From assembly GCA_011947345.1 (NCBI GenBank), contig JAAVTG010000354.1:38632-102631 (forward strand): a stretch of DNA of 64,000 bases. Reading direction: 5' to 3'. The notes under the pieces were generated by a model. The model searched no databases. It saw nothing but the letters and a program-made list of their open reading frames with translations, and was not told the origin of the DNA. Position numbers and translations under genes: made by a program. The DNA comes from Phytophthora quininea (taxonomy: Eukaryota; Oomycota; Peronosporomycetes; Peronosporales; Peronosporaceae). Numbering within the stretch: the first letter of the stretch is position 1; the number at the start of each line of letters is the position of its first letter. Positions 40,842 to 51,438 of this stretch are shown here, one piece after another.

Positions 40842-41765
40842 TGTGATATAGCGCTTTGGGCTTCTTGTCGCTTCCTGGTGTTGTACACGTGATACTCCCA
40901 AGTGAGTCAGACGGCTCCGCCCGGACGAGGGATTTATGGGGCCGTGACCTGGGGATCCTCCCACACAAGAGTTCTTCGGGACCCTGTTCGGGACCGGGAA
41001 CGGGAGGGCCCTGGGCCGGTCAGTACCTTCACCTTGTGTACCCCTTCGAAACAGTAATTTGGTCAGGGAACGGTCACCGAGTTATTCTAGGAACGCCTCT
41101 ACCTAGTACGAGGAGTGAGCTGGGGTGGTTATACAAACAGTCGGCCCGGGAACACCACAAGTTCCGGGGCCGGGAACACAACACACAATATACACTCTGT
41201 TCTTTCGGACGGAAGACTCCGGGGGCGATGGCCCTGATAATATGAAATGTGCAAACCCGGGTCGGCCAGACCGCTACCGGGAACACACAAATATGAAGTG
41301 CCTAACTCCTTGGGGAATGTAGACAGATTAGTGTTGGAAAGTTACCGGTATAGCCTCACGCGTGGTCCCGGCGTTCCGCGCTCCTAGTCCCCAGAAGGAC
41401 AGCGGTCCGCACTGCGTAGAGGTTCGACTTGAGCTCTGAAAGGAAAAAGGGAGACTGAATTATGCTTCACCAAGCATTGGGACACCGGGGCGCTTATCCT
41501 TCTTATCTCGAGGGGTCAACCGTTCTCTTGACCCTACTATGACCTGGGGCCCAGACTTGGGTTCATTATGGCTTCGGGACGCCTGGCTCTGCTCGGAAAA
41601 TCTTGAGCTCAGCACGCCCAGGAGATTATCTTGTGAGCAGTATGTGGCATGAGATGGGTAGGGCCGCCCGTTCCCGGTACCACGTCCCGGTAACCAAGCC
41701 GCGGGTCCGGGATCGGACCCAAGACCGAACGAATGTTCCTGGAAAACCCGGGGCACTATATCACA
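40842..41765 (-). repeat. 3' LTR of Gypsy-2 copy B
   Basis: 924 bp with the perfect TGTGATATAG/CTATATCACA ends. It lacks two G at the GGATAAAT site near 40937 compared with the other full LTRs, a deletion shared with the truncated duplicate. Confidence 0.95.
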
Positions 41766-42019
41766 ACCGCCCCAGGCCCCGTCGACGATATGGAGGCACT
41801 CCGCGAAATGGCGAAGGCGGGGCCTTCAAAAGACATCGCAGTGCTCTCGGGGCTCCAACACGCCACTTCCTTCTAATCGCAAACGGGAGGATGGGCTTTG
41901 GAGACAGTGTACCCATCTGTCAGTTGCAAAGCGTGGTACCATGTACCATTTGCTAAACGTCTCCGCTGAAACTGCCACAATTTGAAAATCCGGCAGCCCA
42001 CGACGGCCCAGGCCACTCG

Positions 42020-43020
42020 ATGTCATCACAGAAGCCAGCGTTCACCGGGGCGCCCCCGCCACCGCCCCCACGATCGTCGTCGGCACCTCCCTCTGCGCCA
42101 TCACGGGAGCCACCAAAGGCCGGGCCCGCAGGCCCCCTCCTGGAGACTGTGAAACGACATCCACTTCGGGCGTACTCGAATCATACGTTCGCGACCCGGC
42201 TCAGGGGACAACCCTCCAAGTCTTGCTGACGCGGTTCATGAGCAGATCGAAGACGCTCGGGCGCTGATAGGACTCGCCAGCACGTCGGAACAAATGCGGC
42301 TCTCTCTCGAAGACCGCCAACTTCGGGAATCCCTCCTCTCAATGCCGTCCGGATTGACTGCTTCGATCTTGAGTGGAAGCGTCTCCATAATCAACCAGGG
42401 CGTCCCAGACCGCGCGTTGAATATGATCCTGGGGATGTCGAGTGCTCGAGTTCAGCTCCCGACTGGCGACCTGGGAACTTCAAATTTGGGATTAATGTCG
42501 ACGGCGAACCCCGGCCCCCGGCGCTCGTGTACCTTCCGATTTCGGCGATGGACGTTCGAGCTCTTGCGGAAGGGGAGGACGCGGACCTCTACGTCCGGGA
42601 CGTCGAGGGAGTGGCTCACATCGCAGTCCGGGTCCCGGAACTAACGTCTGGGCAGCTGAACACGTTGGCGGGCCTGACCACACCCGATGATCGCGCGGTT
42701 GGGGACGTTTTGGCGCCCCCGTCCCTCGCTCGCGTTCCAGTCTCACAGGTCCCTGGCAGCCGGGCTCGTGCCGCTGAGCTCCAGGCTGGACCTCTCCTCG
42801 ACGTCTTCGGTCCGGATAGGTTCGGGCTTCGGGTCCTCGGGACGCTCAGGGGACTTCAGTTGGCGCTGAACCAGTTGGTTATGCTTCAACTGTCTCGGGA
42901 ACGCGTAGATACGACCGACACGCGCAGCAGTCTGGCATGTCTTCGTCTTGAGACAGCACTCCAAGAGCCCGGGAACAGCGTGCACAGGACCGCCGAGAAT
43001 GGGAATCCTCGCTTCAGGCG
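42020..43020 (+). pseudogene. Gypsy-2 antisense region, N-terminal part (copy B)
   Basis: Equivalent to 19842-20842: Pro-rich start at ATG 42020, MRLSLEDRQLRESLLSM at 42294, and MDVRALAEGEDADLYVRDV near 42548. A substituted residue pair (NQGVPDRAL versus NHSVLDRAL in copy A) shows the copies are separate sequences. Confidence 0.45.
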
Positions 43021-44499
43021 TTGGGGAGCGCGGCCAAAGCCGAATACACCGCGCTCCTGGAGCGTACGCGCCGAATATTGGCGGCAGAAAGTGATACGAT
43101 CGGGTTGCTACAGGACCAGCTGAAAAGCGCTGAGGACGAGCTCGTGCAACTGACCCAAGAGCGGAACCGTCTGCGACAGGAAGTGGGGCTCTCGGCTTCA
43201 CGGGCCCAGGCTGCAGCCCAGAGAGATCGTCTCCAGCGCCAACTAGATGAAGTTCCAGGGAATATTGGCAACACCACTGCCGGGCCTAGCCAGCACGGCC
43301 AGGAACTGGAAACGCGAGTAGAGTTGTTGTCAACTGAGCAACAACGACTCCGTGGTGCCACGGGGTTTGTTGAGTATCTCCGGCGCCAAGGACCGACGGG
43401 TTTAGTTGGCGACGCGGAGGCATTCCGAGAACACTTGGAGGCACATCTGCATGGGTCCCAGCTTCCGTACCACATCTCAGTCGCCGTCGCGCGTCACCAA
43501 CACGTGCCAGACTCCAGTGTTGACCGCAGCCACGCCGGACAATTGGCACCCAAGCGCTCACCAGCGGCTCACAACTCTGGGCCCGGGGTTTCTCGTAGTG
43601 TGCTTGGCCCTGGTGCAGACAGCGTTCCCGGACCGAGCCCGGGAATTGTTCCCGACCCCATCCCTCGGAGCGCTCGCAGCAGTCGCCCACGATCGGTTCC
43701 TGGTTATGACAAGCAATTTGCTTCTGCCCCCAGCCAACGGGATGGTTCGATCGAGGCAGCAGTAGTCGTGAACACAGTGGCTCCAGCACCACCCGACCAG
43801 TCAACTACTGGCATGCAAGAAGCTGTTCCGCCAGATCCAGAGCCTGATTTCGACTTTCACGACGACAGCGCAGAGGACCACAGGGTCGATCCCGAAGTGG
43901 AGGTGTTGGCAACTCATCTGCGATGTCCCACCGCGCTTCCAGGAATGTTTGTCGATGGGCTTCGACAACTTCGTCCGAGAGTGTATGAGCCCCACCCCGA
44001 CCCGAGGAACCCCGTCAACCGAGCCCTCGATTCCGATGCAAACCCTCCCCGGACCGACGAAGATATCCTGAACCTGTTGCCAGCAAGGTGTTCACTGAGT
44101 GACGTCCGCCCAGACGTATTGGAGTATCTGAGGATGGACCCAGACCGCCGCAGCTTGCAAGACGCTGAGGACGTCGTGTCTGGGGACTCTGACTTCGCCG
44201 TACACACGCTCCTCCGAGAGGACGTGCTGTTGGAAATCCTGGTTCGGGTGCTGTGCCTTCAAGTACTGGACAGTGTTCCATGGCTTCGCCACGTTCCCGA
44301 AAAATACTTTGCCTTGGCAGTGAAGATGGCCCATGATCGAGACTGGTCCGTGGCCGAGGAGAAATCTTGGCCAGACGTCCCCACTGAGCGTCCAGACTCC
44401 CTACTCCGTCGGACAAGGATGACGATGCGTCCGATGGGACAAGTACCATCGCTACCTCTACAATTCGCCGCAAACGCTCCCGGGTTCCGGGTCCCTTAG
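43021..44499 (+). CDS. Gypsy-2 antisense ORF, coiled-coil protein (copy B)
   Basis: 492 codons, matching copy A over the full length as far as I can compare. In this copy it reads on the plus strand because the element is inverted. Coiled coil at residues 5-80, Pro/Ser-rich middle and C-terminal globular region as described for copy A. No known family. Confidence 0.65.
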   Translation: MGSAAKAEYTALLERTRRILAAESDTIGLLQDQLKSAEDELVQLTQERNRLRQEVGLSASRAQAAAQRDRLQRQLDEVPGNIGNTTAGPSQHGQELETRVELLSTEQQRLRGATGFVEYLRRQGPTGLVGDAEAFREHLEAHLHGSQLPYHISVAVARHQHVPDSSVDRSHAGQLAPKRSPAAHNSGPGVSRSVLGPGADSVPGPSPGIVPDPIPRSARSSRPRSVPGYDKQFASAPSQRDGSIEAAVVVNTVAPAPPDQSTTGMQEAVPPDPEPDFDFHDDSAEDHRVDPEVEVLATHLRCPTALPGMFVDGLRQLRPRVYEPHPDPRNPVNRALDSDANPPRTDEDILNLLPARCSLSDVRPDVLEYLRMDPDRRSLQDAEDVVSGDSDFAVHTLLREDVLLEILVRVLCLQVLDSVPWLRHVPEKYFALAVKMAHDRDWSVAEEKSWPDVPTERPDSLLRRTRMTMRPMGQVPSLPLQFAANAPGFRVP

Positions 44500-44694
44500 C
44501 TAGTGGGACACTTCCAGTGTCGAAACGTCGACGAGAGAGAACTATGACGGGGAACTTGTATCTGACGTCTCCTCGGAGGATGAGGCGATTCCCACTCAGC
44601 CGGACTCCGGACAGACGCGAGAGCTCTTCGGAATCCGTCTGATGCGGTCGGCAGCCCGGGGATATCCGCAGTCTCGAGCGTTCCCAGCCTACAA

Positions 44695-45330
44695 ATGCGT
44701 CTCCAGCAGCGTAAAAACGGCCCAGGCGCGTCTCGTTCCTGGGGACTACCGGACGTTGCTTACTCCTCTGACGTCCAACCCACCATGCCTTGGGATACCA
44801 TGTTTCGCGACCGCGTCAAGGTGTTCTGGTTCTATCGAGGCGTCCGGGAGATGGGCCCCACACCCCGTCGTTTGATCGCCGATTATGTCGCGCACATGTA
44901 TCAGTGGCACAGGGCATACTGGGAGCGCACCCACTGGGTGGAGCTGGACCGAACTTCGTCGACTCACACTGCACTCTATGCAGCTCGCAAGAGCCTTCAG
45001 CGATCCTGGTTAGGAGCCCGTCGTACATTAACGCAACGTATCCAGGCCCTCCCAGATGTGGAGCGCTCCCTGTTTTGCCAGGAACCCGGACTATGGCGCC
45101 GCCCGCCGCATGTGATGACCTGGGTGCTCATGGACCCTGCAGATCGGCAGACATTGGCGGACCAGCCGCGGCGGCTGGATAAGCAGGAACTAGAGCGAGT
45201 GTACTGGAGTGGGCCCGGGACCGACGGCGCCATCTCGCGCAGTGTGACGTCTCAAACCTGGAGCCGAAGAACTACCGATCCCGCGCAGCGCAGCTCCCAG
45301 GTCATCCCCGTTCCTGCGGTCTTGGGGTAG
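44695..45330 (+). CDS. Gypsy-2 antisense ORF, Trp-rich basic domain (copy B)
   Basis: 211 codons, same as 17532-18167. A 195-base gap separates it from the coiled-coil ORF; coding sense seems to continue in that gap (ETDSSEDEAIP-like, shifted frames), so both may be one gene. Confidence 0.6.
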   Translation: MRLQQRKNGPGASRSWGLPDVAYSSDVQPTMPWDTMFRDRVKVFWFYRGVREMGPTPRRLIADYVAHMYQWHRAYWERTHWVELDRTSSTHTALYAARKSLQRSWLGARRTLTQRIQALPDVERSLFCQEPGLWRRPPHVMTWVLMDPADRQTLADQPRRLDKQELERVYWSGPGTDGAISRSVTSQTWSRRTTDPAQRSSQVIPVPAVLG

Positions 45331-45676
45331 GTTGTAGCGATGGCGACATCTTAGTGCAGTTTCTCCATAGCTTCAGCTTTGAATATGCTCTTGATACGAG
45401 GTTGCCCCTTTCGTCGCTGCCTGTCTTAGGCTTATTACCCAGGACGTCGCTTCGACTTCCTTTCGTTGTGTCTTTTCCACATGCATATGAATGGGCATGC
45501 AGTTCGTATATGTACAGATTTCGAATCTGGGCGCTGATCCACATGATCCTGGATTCAAGAGTAGTTGGGCTTTAAGGACAAATATGGCCCCACTCTCCCG
45601 GGCCTGTCGGTGACCCAGGACCCGGGTGTTCCCGGGTTCCCAGACTCCGGGAGGGCTCGTGTCCCCGGGGTAAGAG
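45331..45676. other. spacer between antisense region and pol end (copy B)
   Basis: Same as 17186-17531; no supported genes. Confidence 0.5.
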
Positions 45677-46135
45677 CTATATAAGCTCTGGGCCAGGTGC
45701 CTCGTCCCCGGCCTGCATAGACCAGAAACGGGCTCGAGCTCGTTCTCCCTTGTCGAATTCATATAGAAGACGCCCACAGTTGAGGCGGCGTTGGGGTACC
45801 CAGTCCGGGGCCTCATATCCCTTCCGTTTCACTTTGTATTCCTTGACTTTGCGACTTGAGCGAGTCCGAGAGTTCCAGCGGACATCAAGGATAGCCTCGA
45901 CTTCATATTCTCCGACGGCCTCTTCCGGTTCCCAGCTATCTTCTCGGAGCAGGGCCGCGTCAAAATCGTCGTCTTCTGGAATCTCCAAGGACATGGTCGG
46001 CCGGTCAGGGGACAGTGTACGAGGTTTCAGCCGGCTGATATGCACCCAGGGGTAGACCCGATAATCTGTTCCTTCAACCTGCAGCCGATAGCGGAAATCA
46101 TTACTTTTTCCACAATCCTGAACGGGCCGTGCCAC
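45677..46135 (-). CDS. Gypsy-2 copy B integrase tail with chromodomain
   Basis: 152 codons matching 16727-17185, with YEVEAILDVRWNSRTRS and EYKVKRKGYEAPDWVPQ. Confidence 0.8.
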   Translation of the reverse strand: MARPVQDCGKSNDFRYRLQVEGTDYRVYPWVHISRLKPRTLSPDRPTMSLEIPEDDDFDAALLREDSWEPEEAVGEYEVEAILDVRWNSRTRSSRKVKEYKVKRKGYEAPDWVPQRRLNCGRLLYEFDKGERARARFWSMQAGDEAPGPELI

Positions 46136-47240
46136 AGGTGAGCGAGTTTTTCGTCAACCCTGGTCGGACTCGGGCCAGGTATAACCAAACGGAGTCGCCA
46201 ACCTCAAAGCCCTCTTTGAGTCGGTCCGATATTTGTTCCCAGCGACGATTATGTTCCTGGGACCGCCGAGTCTTGGCCTTCTGTTGGAGGTCCCTAGCCC
46301 AGGCTTTGGCATATTCGAACTGTCGCTGGACCTTCAATCTCCACTCGTAGGCGTCTCTTAATTCGACATCCCGGGAGGTTGAGACAACATTGCCTGGACT
46401 GTTCCCTGAGCATCCCACCCGTGCACTAAGTAGAATGGTGTCTCACGACGGGTGAAATCGGAGGATGTGTTCAACGCCCACATTAACTTCTCGGCCAACT
46501 CGTCCCAGTCACTCTGGTCGACCGTCCTTACGTACGCCCTCACGCTTCGAATTACCGTTTGGACGGATCGTTCCTGCTGTCCGTTAGCCTGGGGGCGGTA
46601 CGCCAGGGTCGCTCGCTGTTGGCTCCCAATCATGTCTCGGAAATGCTTGAACACTCGACTCATGAACCTGGGGCGCGGTCGTGCCGGATTATCTCGCTGG
46701 CCCCGAATCTTCGGAACACACATTCTTCGTACGCCTCCGCGACGTCCTGGGCTGTAGTGCTTTCCATTGCCTTGCACATGATGAAACCAGAAAAAACGCA
46801 TTGAAATAACAGCAATGCCTTGTTACCGCGAGAGGTCCGGGGCAACGGGATAACAAAGTCCATGGAAACAACCTGAAACGGTCGAGTCGATAAAATGTTC
46901 CCGGGTGATGGTCCCGAGTTCTTTGGCCCCCTTTGGCGGTAACACAGTCTGTGCACTCTTTTACATATCGTTCCACAGCAGCAAACATTCCAACCCAATA
47001 GAACTCTTGGCGCAAGCGCTCGTAAGTCCGAATTATACCTTGATGCCCTCCTTGCATATCAGTATGGCAGTAATGCAAGATATCACTCTGGAGGTCCCCG
47101 GGAACGACTAGCCTTAGACGGTCGGCCGCATCTCGTGGGCGATCCGGAGTACTCCGACTCATGTAGAACAAGACATCACGGTTGTCTAGTACGAATTGTC
47201 CAGCAATCTTCGCTAAGTGCGTCGTTTGCTTCAGCGACAA
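46122..47240 (-). pseudogene. Gypsy-2 copy B integrase
   Basis: Same HHCC domain and DD35E residues as copy A, with the shared frame changes and one further single-base loss near 46375 that cuts the frame after MLSQPPG. Confidence 0.87.
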
Positions 47241-47560
47241 CGCCTCTGTCTCACCTCGAAGAAAATGCTTCAGTGGGGTCAGCAGCGGGTCTAGGGACTA
47301 GTGAGCACAAATTCTGCGCCACCTCTCTTCCCGGGTGATTCCAGGGTCAGGTTTGTCATTTTGTCCTCCATGCCTGGGCGCGTGTCCTGCACTCTCATCT
47401 TCATCGTCGCCAGCTCCTGGGTTCTGCTCCTGCCCCGGAAGTACTGCCGGTTCCCGGTCCGGGGCCAAAGCTCGGTTTACTGAGGACTGCTCCCGAGCTG
47501 GATTTGAGCTCCGGGGCCGTTCCGATGGAGCGTTCGCTCGGCGAGACATCGATCTTGTAG

Positions 47561-48321
47561 CTACCAACGTACGGTTTTGGATGGTCCGAGTGCGGTAGCG
47601 AGAAATACGGATGGTGCCAGGGATTTGGTTCTTGGGCTGGCTTCCTTCATCAATTTCTCGTGGATGCGATTCAGATCCCGGAGGAGATTTATCTCCGGTC
47701 GGGATGAAATAATCAGCGGGGACCGGTTCTGGAGCACACGCTTAGAAACGTAATCCGCCGCAGCGTTAAATTCCCTCTTCACATGAACGAAGTGCAATGA
47801 CTTGAACCGTTCCCGGAGCGCCTTGGCTTCCGTCAGCAACTTCAGCAGATGAGGCTGGGTACAACCAATGACGCCCTGAGTTTGCTGAATAGCCAGTCGT
47901 GAATCGCCCACCACGATCAACTTGTCAACTCCGAGGTGCAGCGCCAACTGCATGCCCCGTATCATTCCCTGGTATTCGGCTTGATTCACAGTTACATCTT
48001 GAAGGAGATCTCCCGGGCTTCTACGATGTTCCATCCTGGTAATTCCCAGAGGATGAACGCAGCCGCCCCAGACTTGTCACGCTTAGCAGCACCGTCGAAG
48101 CTCAGCATATAGCCTTGATAGTCACCGGATAGCACCTCCAAACTCACCGGTGGGGTCTTAATCCTTGCACCCTTGTCTGGGATCAACTTCTCGGAAACCT
48201 CATCTAGATGTTCCCGGGGGTAATTCCGGCCCCAAGGATTGCGGCAAGACCGTCTTCGTCCTTTTCCACTTTGCAAATATCTAGGTCCCAGGGAGAGAGT
48301 TGTACGGCCCATTTGAGGCAC
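47561..48321 (-). pseudogene. Gypsy-2 copy B second RNase H
   Basis: All four acids present as in copy A. The frame break after EISFKM is shared; one more break near 47580 shortens the linker (ends TVRW). Confidence 0.84.
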
Positions 48322-49604
48322 CGTCCGTCAAGGGTCTTCGACTTGAATAACCATGCCAAGACTGAGTATCTGGTATATACCCGAAGGGGTTTCCCGACGA
48401 GCATTGTGTGGCACGTGTTAAGGACTCTGATCAGCGACAATACCTCTTTCTCGGCAAGGTGGTATCGGATCTCTGCGTCCTGGAGTACTCGGCCTACGTA
48501 TCGAACCGGTCTGACCGTGCCGTCGTATTCCTGTCCCAAGACCGCGCTGATAGCCCACCGATTGGCGTAGAGTATCACCACATAGGGACGTTCCCGGTCC
48601 GGGTGCCGTAACAGCGGCGTTGACACCAGCTTCTCCTTAAGCAGTTGGAATGCGTGCTTTGCTTTGTCCAGTTCCCGACCACTCCGGACTTGTTCATCGG
48701 AGAGTTCATAGAGGGCAGCAGCTATGGATGGGAGATCTTCAATAAACTTGCTGTAGTAGTTCAAGCTTCCCAGGAACGATTGGATGCCTTTCAGTGTTCC
48801 CGGGAATGGGAGACTTAGGACGTTTTCCGCTAGCTTCGGGGCGGCTCGAATCCCGTCCGAGCTCACATTGTGGCCTAGGTACTTGCATCTTTTGACTCCA
48901 AACTCGCTCTTGGGTAAGCTCACAGACATGTTCCAGTATCTAAGCCGGCACAACAATGCATCTAGGGTTTTACAAAGATCGTCCCAAGACCCGGCGCCAT
49001 AGATTATATCGTCGATGTAGGAACTTCTGTACAGTACCGGGCCCATTTGTTCTGGGGCGATTCGGTTCTGGTGAAATACAGTGTCCGTTGCGACCAAAGA
49101 ACCATGTTCCCGGGTTTCGTTTGCGATCGTCGGGGGCCCCAGAGCCGACTGCTCCGGCCTGATCCCCAGGCGTGCCAGAACTTCTGGATCCACTTCCCGT
49201 TCATCTTCCAGGGATAATCTAACAAACCCCCAGAGGCAATTGTCCAGCAGCCGCTGGTAAATCAAAGGGGCATTCTTCAGGCCGAAGGGCATCCTGAGCC
49301 ACTGGAAATGCCCCAGGGGGCAAATAAATGCAGAGATCAGCTTAGCTCGGGTCGTCATGGGGACTGCCCAGAAGCCACTTGCCATATCCAGCGTCATGAA
49401 CCACATTGTTGCCGCGAAGTTATTCATTAACTCGTCGATGAGAGGGAGCGGGTAATTCATCAGCTTTATGAGTTGGTTCACTGCCCGGTAGCCGATACAA
49501 AGTCGGATATCTTTGCCGTTCTTCTTCATCACTATGACGATCGGGGAAGCCCATTCCGACTCCGAATATTCGATGAGGCCCGTTTCTAAGAGCTTCTTCA
49601 ACAA
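48204..49604 (-). CDS. Gypsy-2 copy B reverse transcriptase plus degenerate RNase H
   Basis: 466 codons, matching copy A, with YIDD kept and the same loss of first and third RNase H acids (YANRW, VYTRYS). Confidence 0.92.
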   Translation of the reverse strand: MLKKLLETGLIEYSESEWASPIVIVMKKNGKDIRLCIGYRAVNQLIKLMNYPLPLIDELMNNFAATMWFMTLDMASGFWAVPMTTRAKLISAFICPLGHFQWLRMPFGLKNAPLIYQRLLDNCLWGFVRLSLEDEREVDPEVLARLGIRPEQSALGPPTIANETREHGSLVATDTVFHQNRIAPEQMGPVLYRSSYIDDIIYGAGSWDDLCKTLDALLCRLRYWNMSVSLPKSEFGVKRCKYLGHNVSSDGIRAAPKLAENVLSLPFPGTLKGIQSFLGSLNYYSKFIEDLPSIAAALYELSDEQVRSGRELDKAKHAFQLLKEKLVSTPLLRHPDRERPYVVILYANRWAISAVLGQEYDGTVRPVRYVGRVLQDAEIRYHLAEKEVLSLIRVLNTCHTMLVGKPLRVYTRYSVLAWLFKSKTLDGRCLKWAVQLSPWDLDICKVEKDEDGLAAILGAGITPGNI

Positions 49605-50344
49605 TTCATAAACCTTTGCGAGGAAATCCCCGGGATCCTTCGAGAGCGTTGGGCAATGGGCTTCGCGTCGCCGACGTCCAAATCACACACCACACCCCGG
49701 GCCGGGGATGGAAGTGCATTGCCTTCACCGAGGAAGATTTTCCGGTGTTTCCGCAAGATGGCCCGGAGCCGTTCTTCTTCTTTGGGGTGGTCACTCCGGC
49801 CTCGCCGACGGTTGCTTCCTCGATCCGGGCCTCGGGTTTCAAATCGCTCAGGTCCGGGAGGTAAGCCAGCTGGTTCCGTAACTGGTCCAAGAGCACAAAG
49901 TCGACAGCTTGGTGATAAAACACCGCTGGTTCGCTGTCTAAGGTTTCCCCGGACATTGCCACGAAAACAAGCGATTTCGTGAGGGGGCCACGTCCGGGAC
50001 CAGAGACGCATCGGTGTCCGGGAACACACGAGATAGTTCCCGGGCCGCCTTGTCACTGAGTGTAGACGCGTCCCCGGCCATCACGGACTCAGTCCCAATG
50101 GGTCCGATGTGAGGGCCTGGCGCATCCGTAGTTACAGGCGTTTGGCTAGTTTCGGCAGCATCAAAGACTAGCCCCTGGACATTAGGGACCAATTCATGGG
50201 CTTCCTCTTGGGGAGCGCTATGTTCCGGGCCGGGATCGCTAGCGGTCCTGGTATCCTGCCGCACTGTCAGTGTTCCGGGATGAGCCTCTGGATCTGGGTC
50301 CATCGGAGCGCCGCTGTCGCACCGGAATACCGCCGGGCCCGATG
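49605..50344 (-). pseudogene. Gypsy-2 copy B linker between protease and RT
   Basis: As in copy A, with one additional base near 49950 so that frames join slightly differently. Confidence 0.65.
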
Positions 50345-51346
50345 TCACCCCAGGCGTGGGCCCAGGTATGGGTCGGCGGAGAATAGCGGTCGGTGTCTCG
50401 TACACTGGTCGTTCGACGGCGGGGGTGCATTCTTCTCATACGCGTCGGCTGCAGCGTCTAAGCGTCGCTGCTCCGCCCGAGAAACAGTGTTCTCGTAGAT
50501 GAGGTGTCCCCACTCCTCGTACCGGAGAGATCCTGGACGTACCACCCCGCCTCCATGAGGCAGTCGGCCATGCTCAGCCAAAGTCGCCAAGCGGGCGTGG
50601 GGCAGGACTTGGATTGTGGTCCGAGATACATTGACGACCCGGACCGCAGCTGGTATCTTCCTGGAGCTGAATATGACTTGGGTTACCCACTTGTCGCCCC
50701 GGGCCGCCCATACCTGAAGGGCCTGGGGGTCGGCATCACCGTAGGTAATCGGCAAGACACTACTCTCTCCCGGGCCCAGCCAAATTCCATTGTGGGCCTG
50801 GACTTCGATAGTGGTCCCCAAACGGTCATGTTCGGGTCCTCCCACCAGGAGAACACGTTCTTCGTCAGGGAGCACTATTTCTCCTTCGCTCGCGCACAAC
50901 CGGACTCCAGCGGCCACCATGAAGTTCATCCCGAGAAGGCAGTCGATGCCCCCACCGATGTTACCGACCCAGATGTCAAAGGTATACGCCACTCGATGGC
51001 CCAGAGTGATCACCACCCGGCACTTGTTTGCCACCTTGGTCTTCACCCCGTTCAAACCGTTTAACCATAGTTCGCCTCGGGACTCTAGCTTCAGCTTCAA
51101 TCTACGCGCAAGATCGAGGCTGAGGATGCTCGTTGAGGCTCCTGAGTCTAACATGAGGAGGGTCCGGTGGTGGAACACCGAGCCTCGAACCAAAGCCACC
51201 GAGCTGTCCCGGTCCTCCCAGGCATTTTCTTCCCACCATCCTCGACGTTGTCCCAGTTCGAGTTGATACTGGACTTCATCCTCGTTCGGGGCCACTTGAG
51301 CAGTATAGATGGACTGGGACGAAACTTGTCGAGATGCAATTGACAT
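50345..51346 (-). CDS. Gypsy-2 copy B aspartic protease
   Basis: 333 codons identical in layout to copy A, with LMLDSGASTSILS. Confidence 0.85.
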   Translation of the reverse strand: MSIASRQVSSQSIYTAQVAPNEDEVQYQLELGQRRGWWEENAWEDRDSSVALVRGSVFHHRTLLMLDSGASTSILSLDLARRLKLKLESRGELWLNGLNGVKTKVANKCRVVITLGHRVAYTFDIWVGNIGGGIDCLLGMNFMVAAGVRLCASEGEIVLPDEERVLLVGGPEHDRLGTTIEVQAHNGIWLGPGESSVLPITYGDADPQALQVWAARGDKWVTQVIFSSRKIPAAVRVVNVSRTTIQVLPHARLATLAEHGRLPHGGGVVRPGSLRYEEWGHLIYENTVSRAEQRRLDAAADAYEKNAPPPSNDQCTRHRPLFSADPYLGPRLG

Positions 51347-51438
51347 ACATTGAGGTTCGTTACGGCCTACGTACGCGTAAGCGTAGTAGCATCTGCGCGG
51401 AACAGGCTCGGCGCGTACTGGTTTCCAAACCAGCGAGC

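Larger units (their letters stand above)
36042..41184. repeat. 2.57-kb direct tandem duplication (units 36042-38613 and 38614-41184)
   Basis: Each unit contains Copia linker, integrase, protease and gag sequence plus the first 343 bp of the Gypsy-2 3' LTR. Offset is 2572, then 2571 bases. The units differ only in a few one-base run lengths (near 36349/38921, 38433/41003 and 38470/41040) plus a possible few I missed. There is no obvious homology at the breakpoints (AACAC/ACAAT, GCAG/TAGGT, junction AACAC/TAGGT). Confidence 0.93.
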
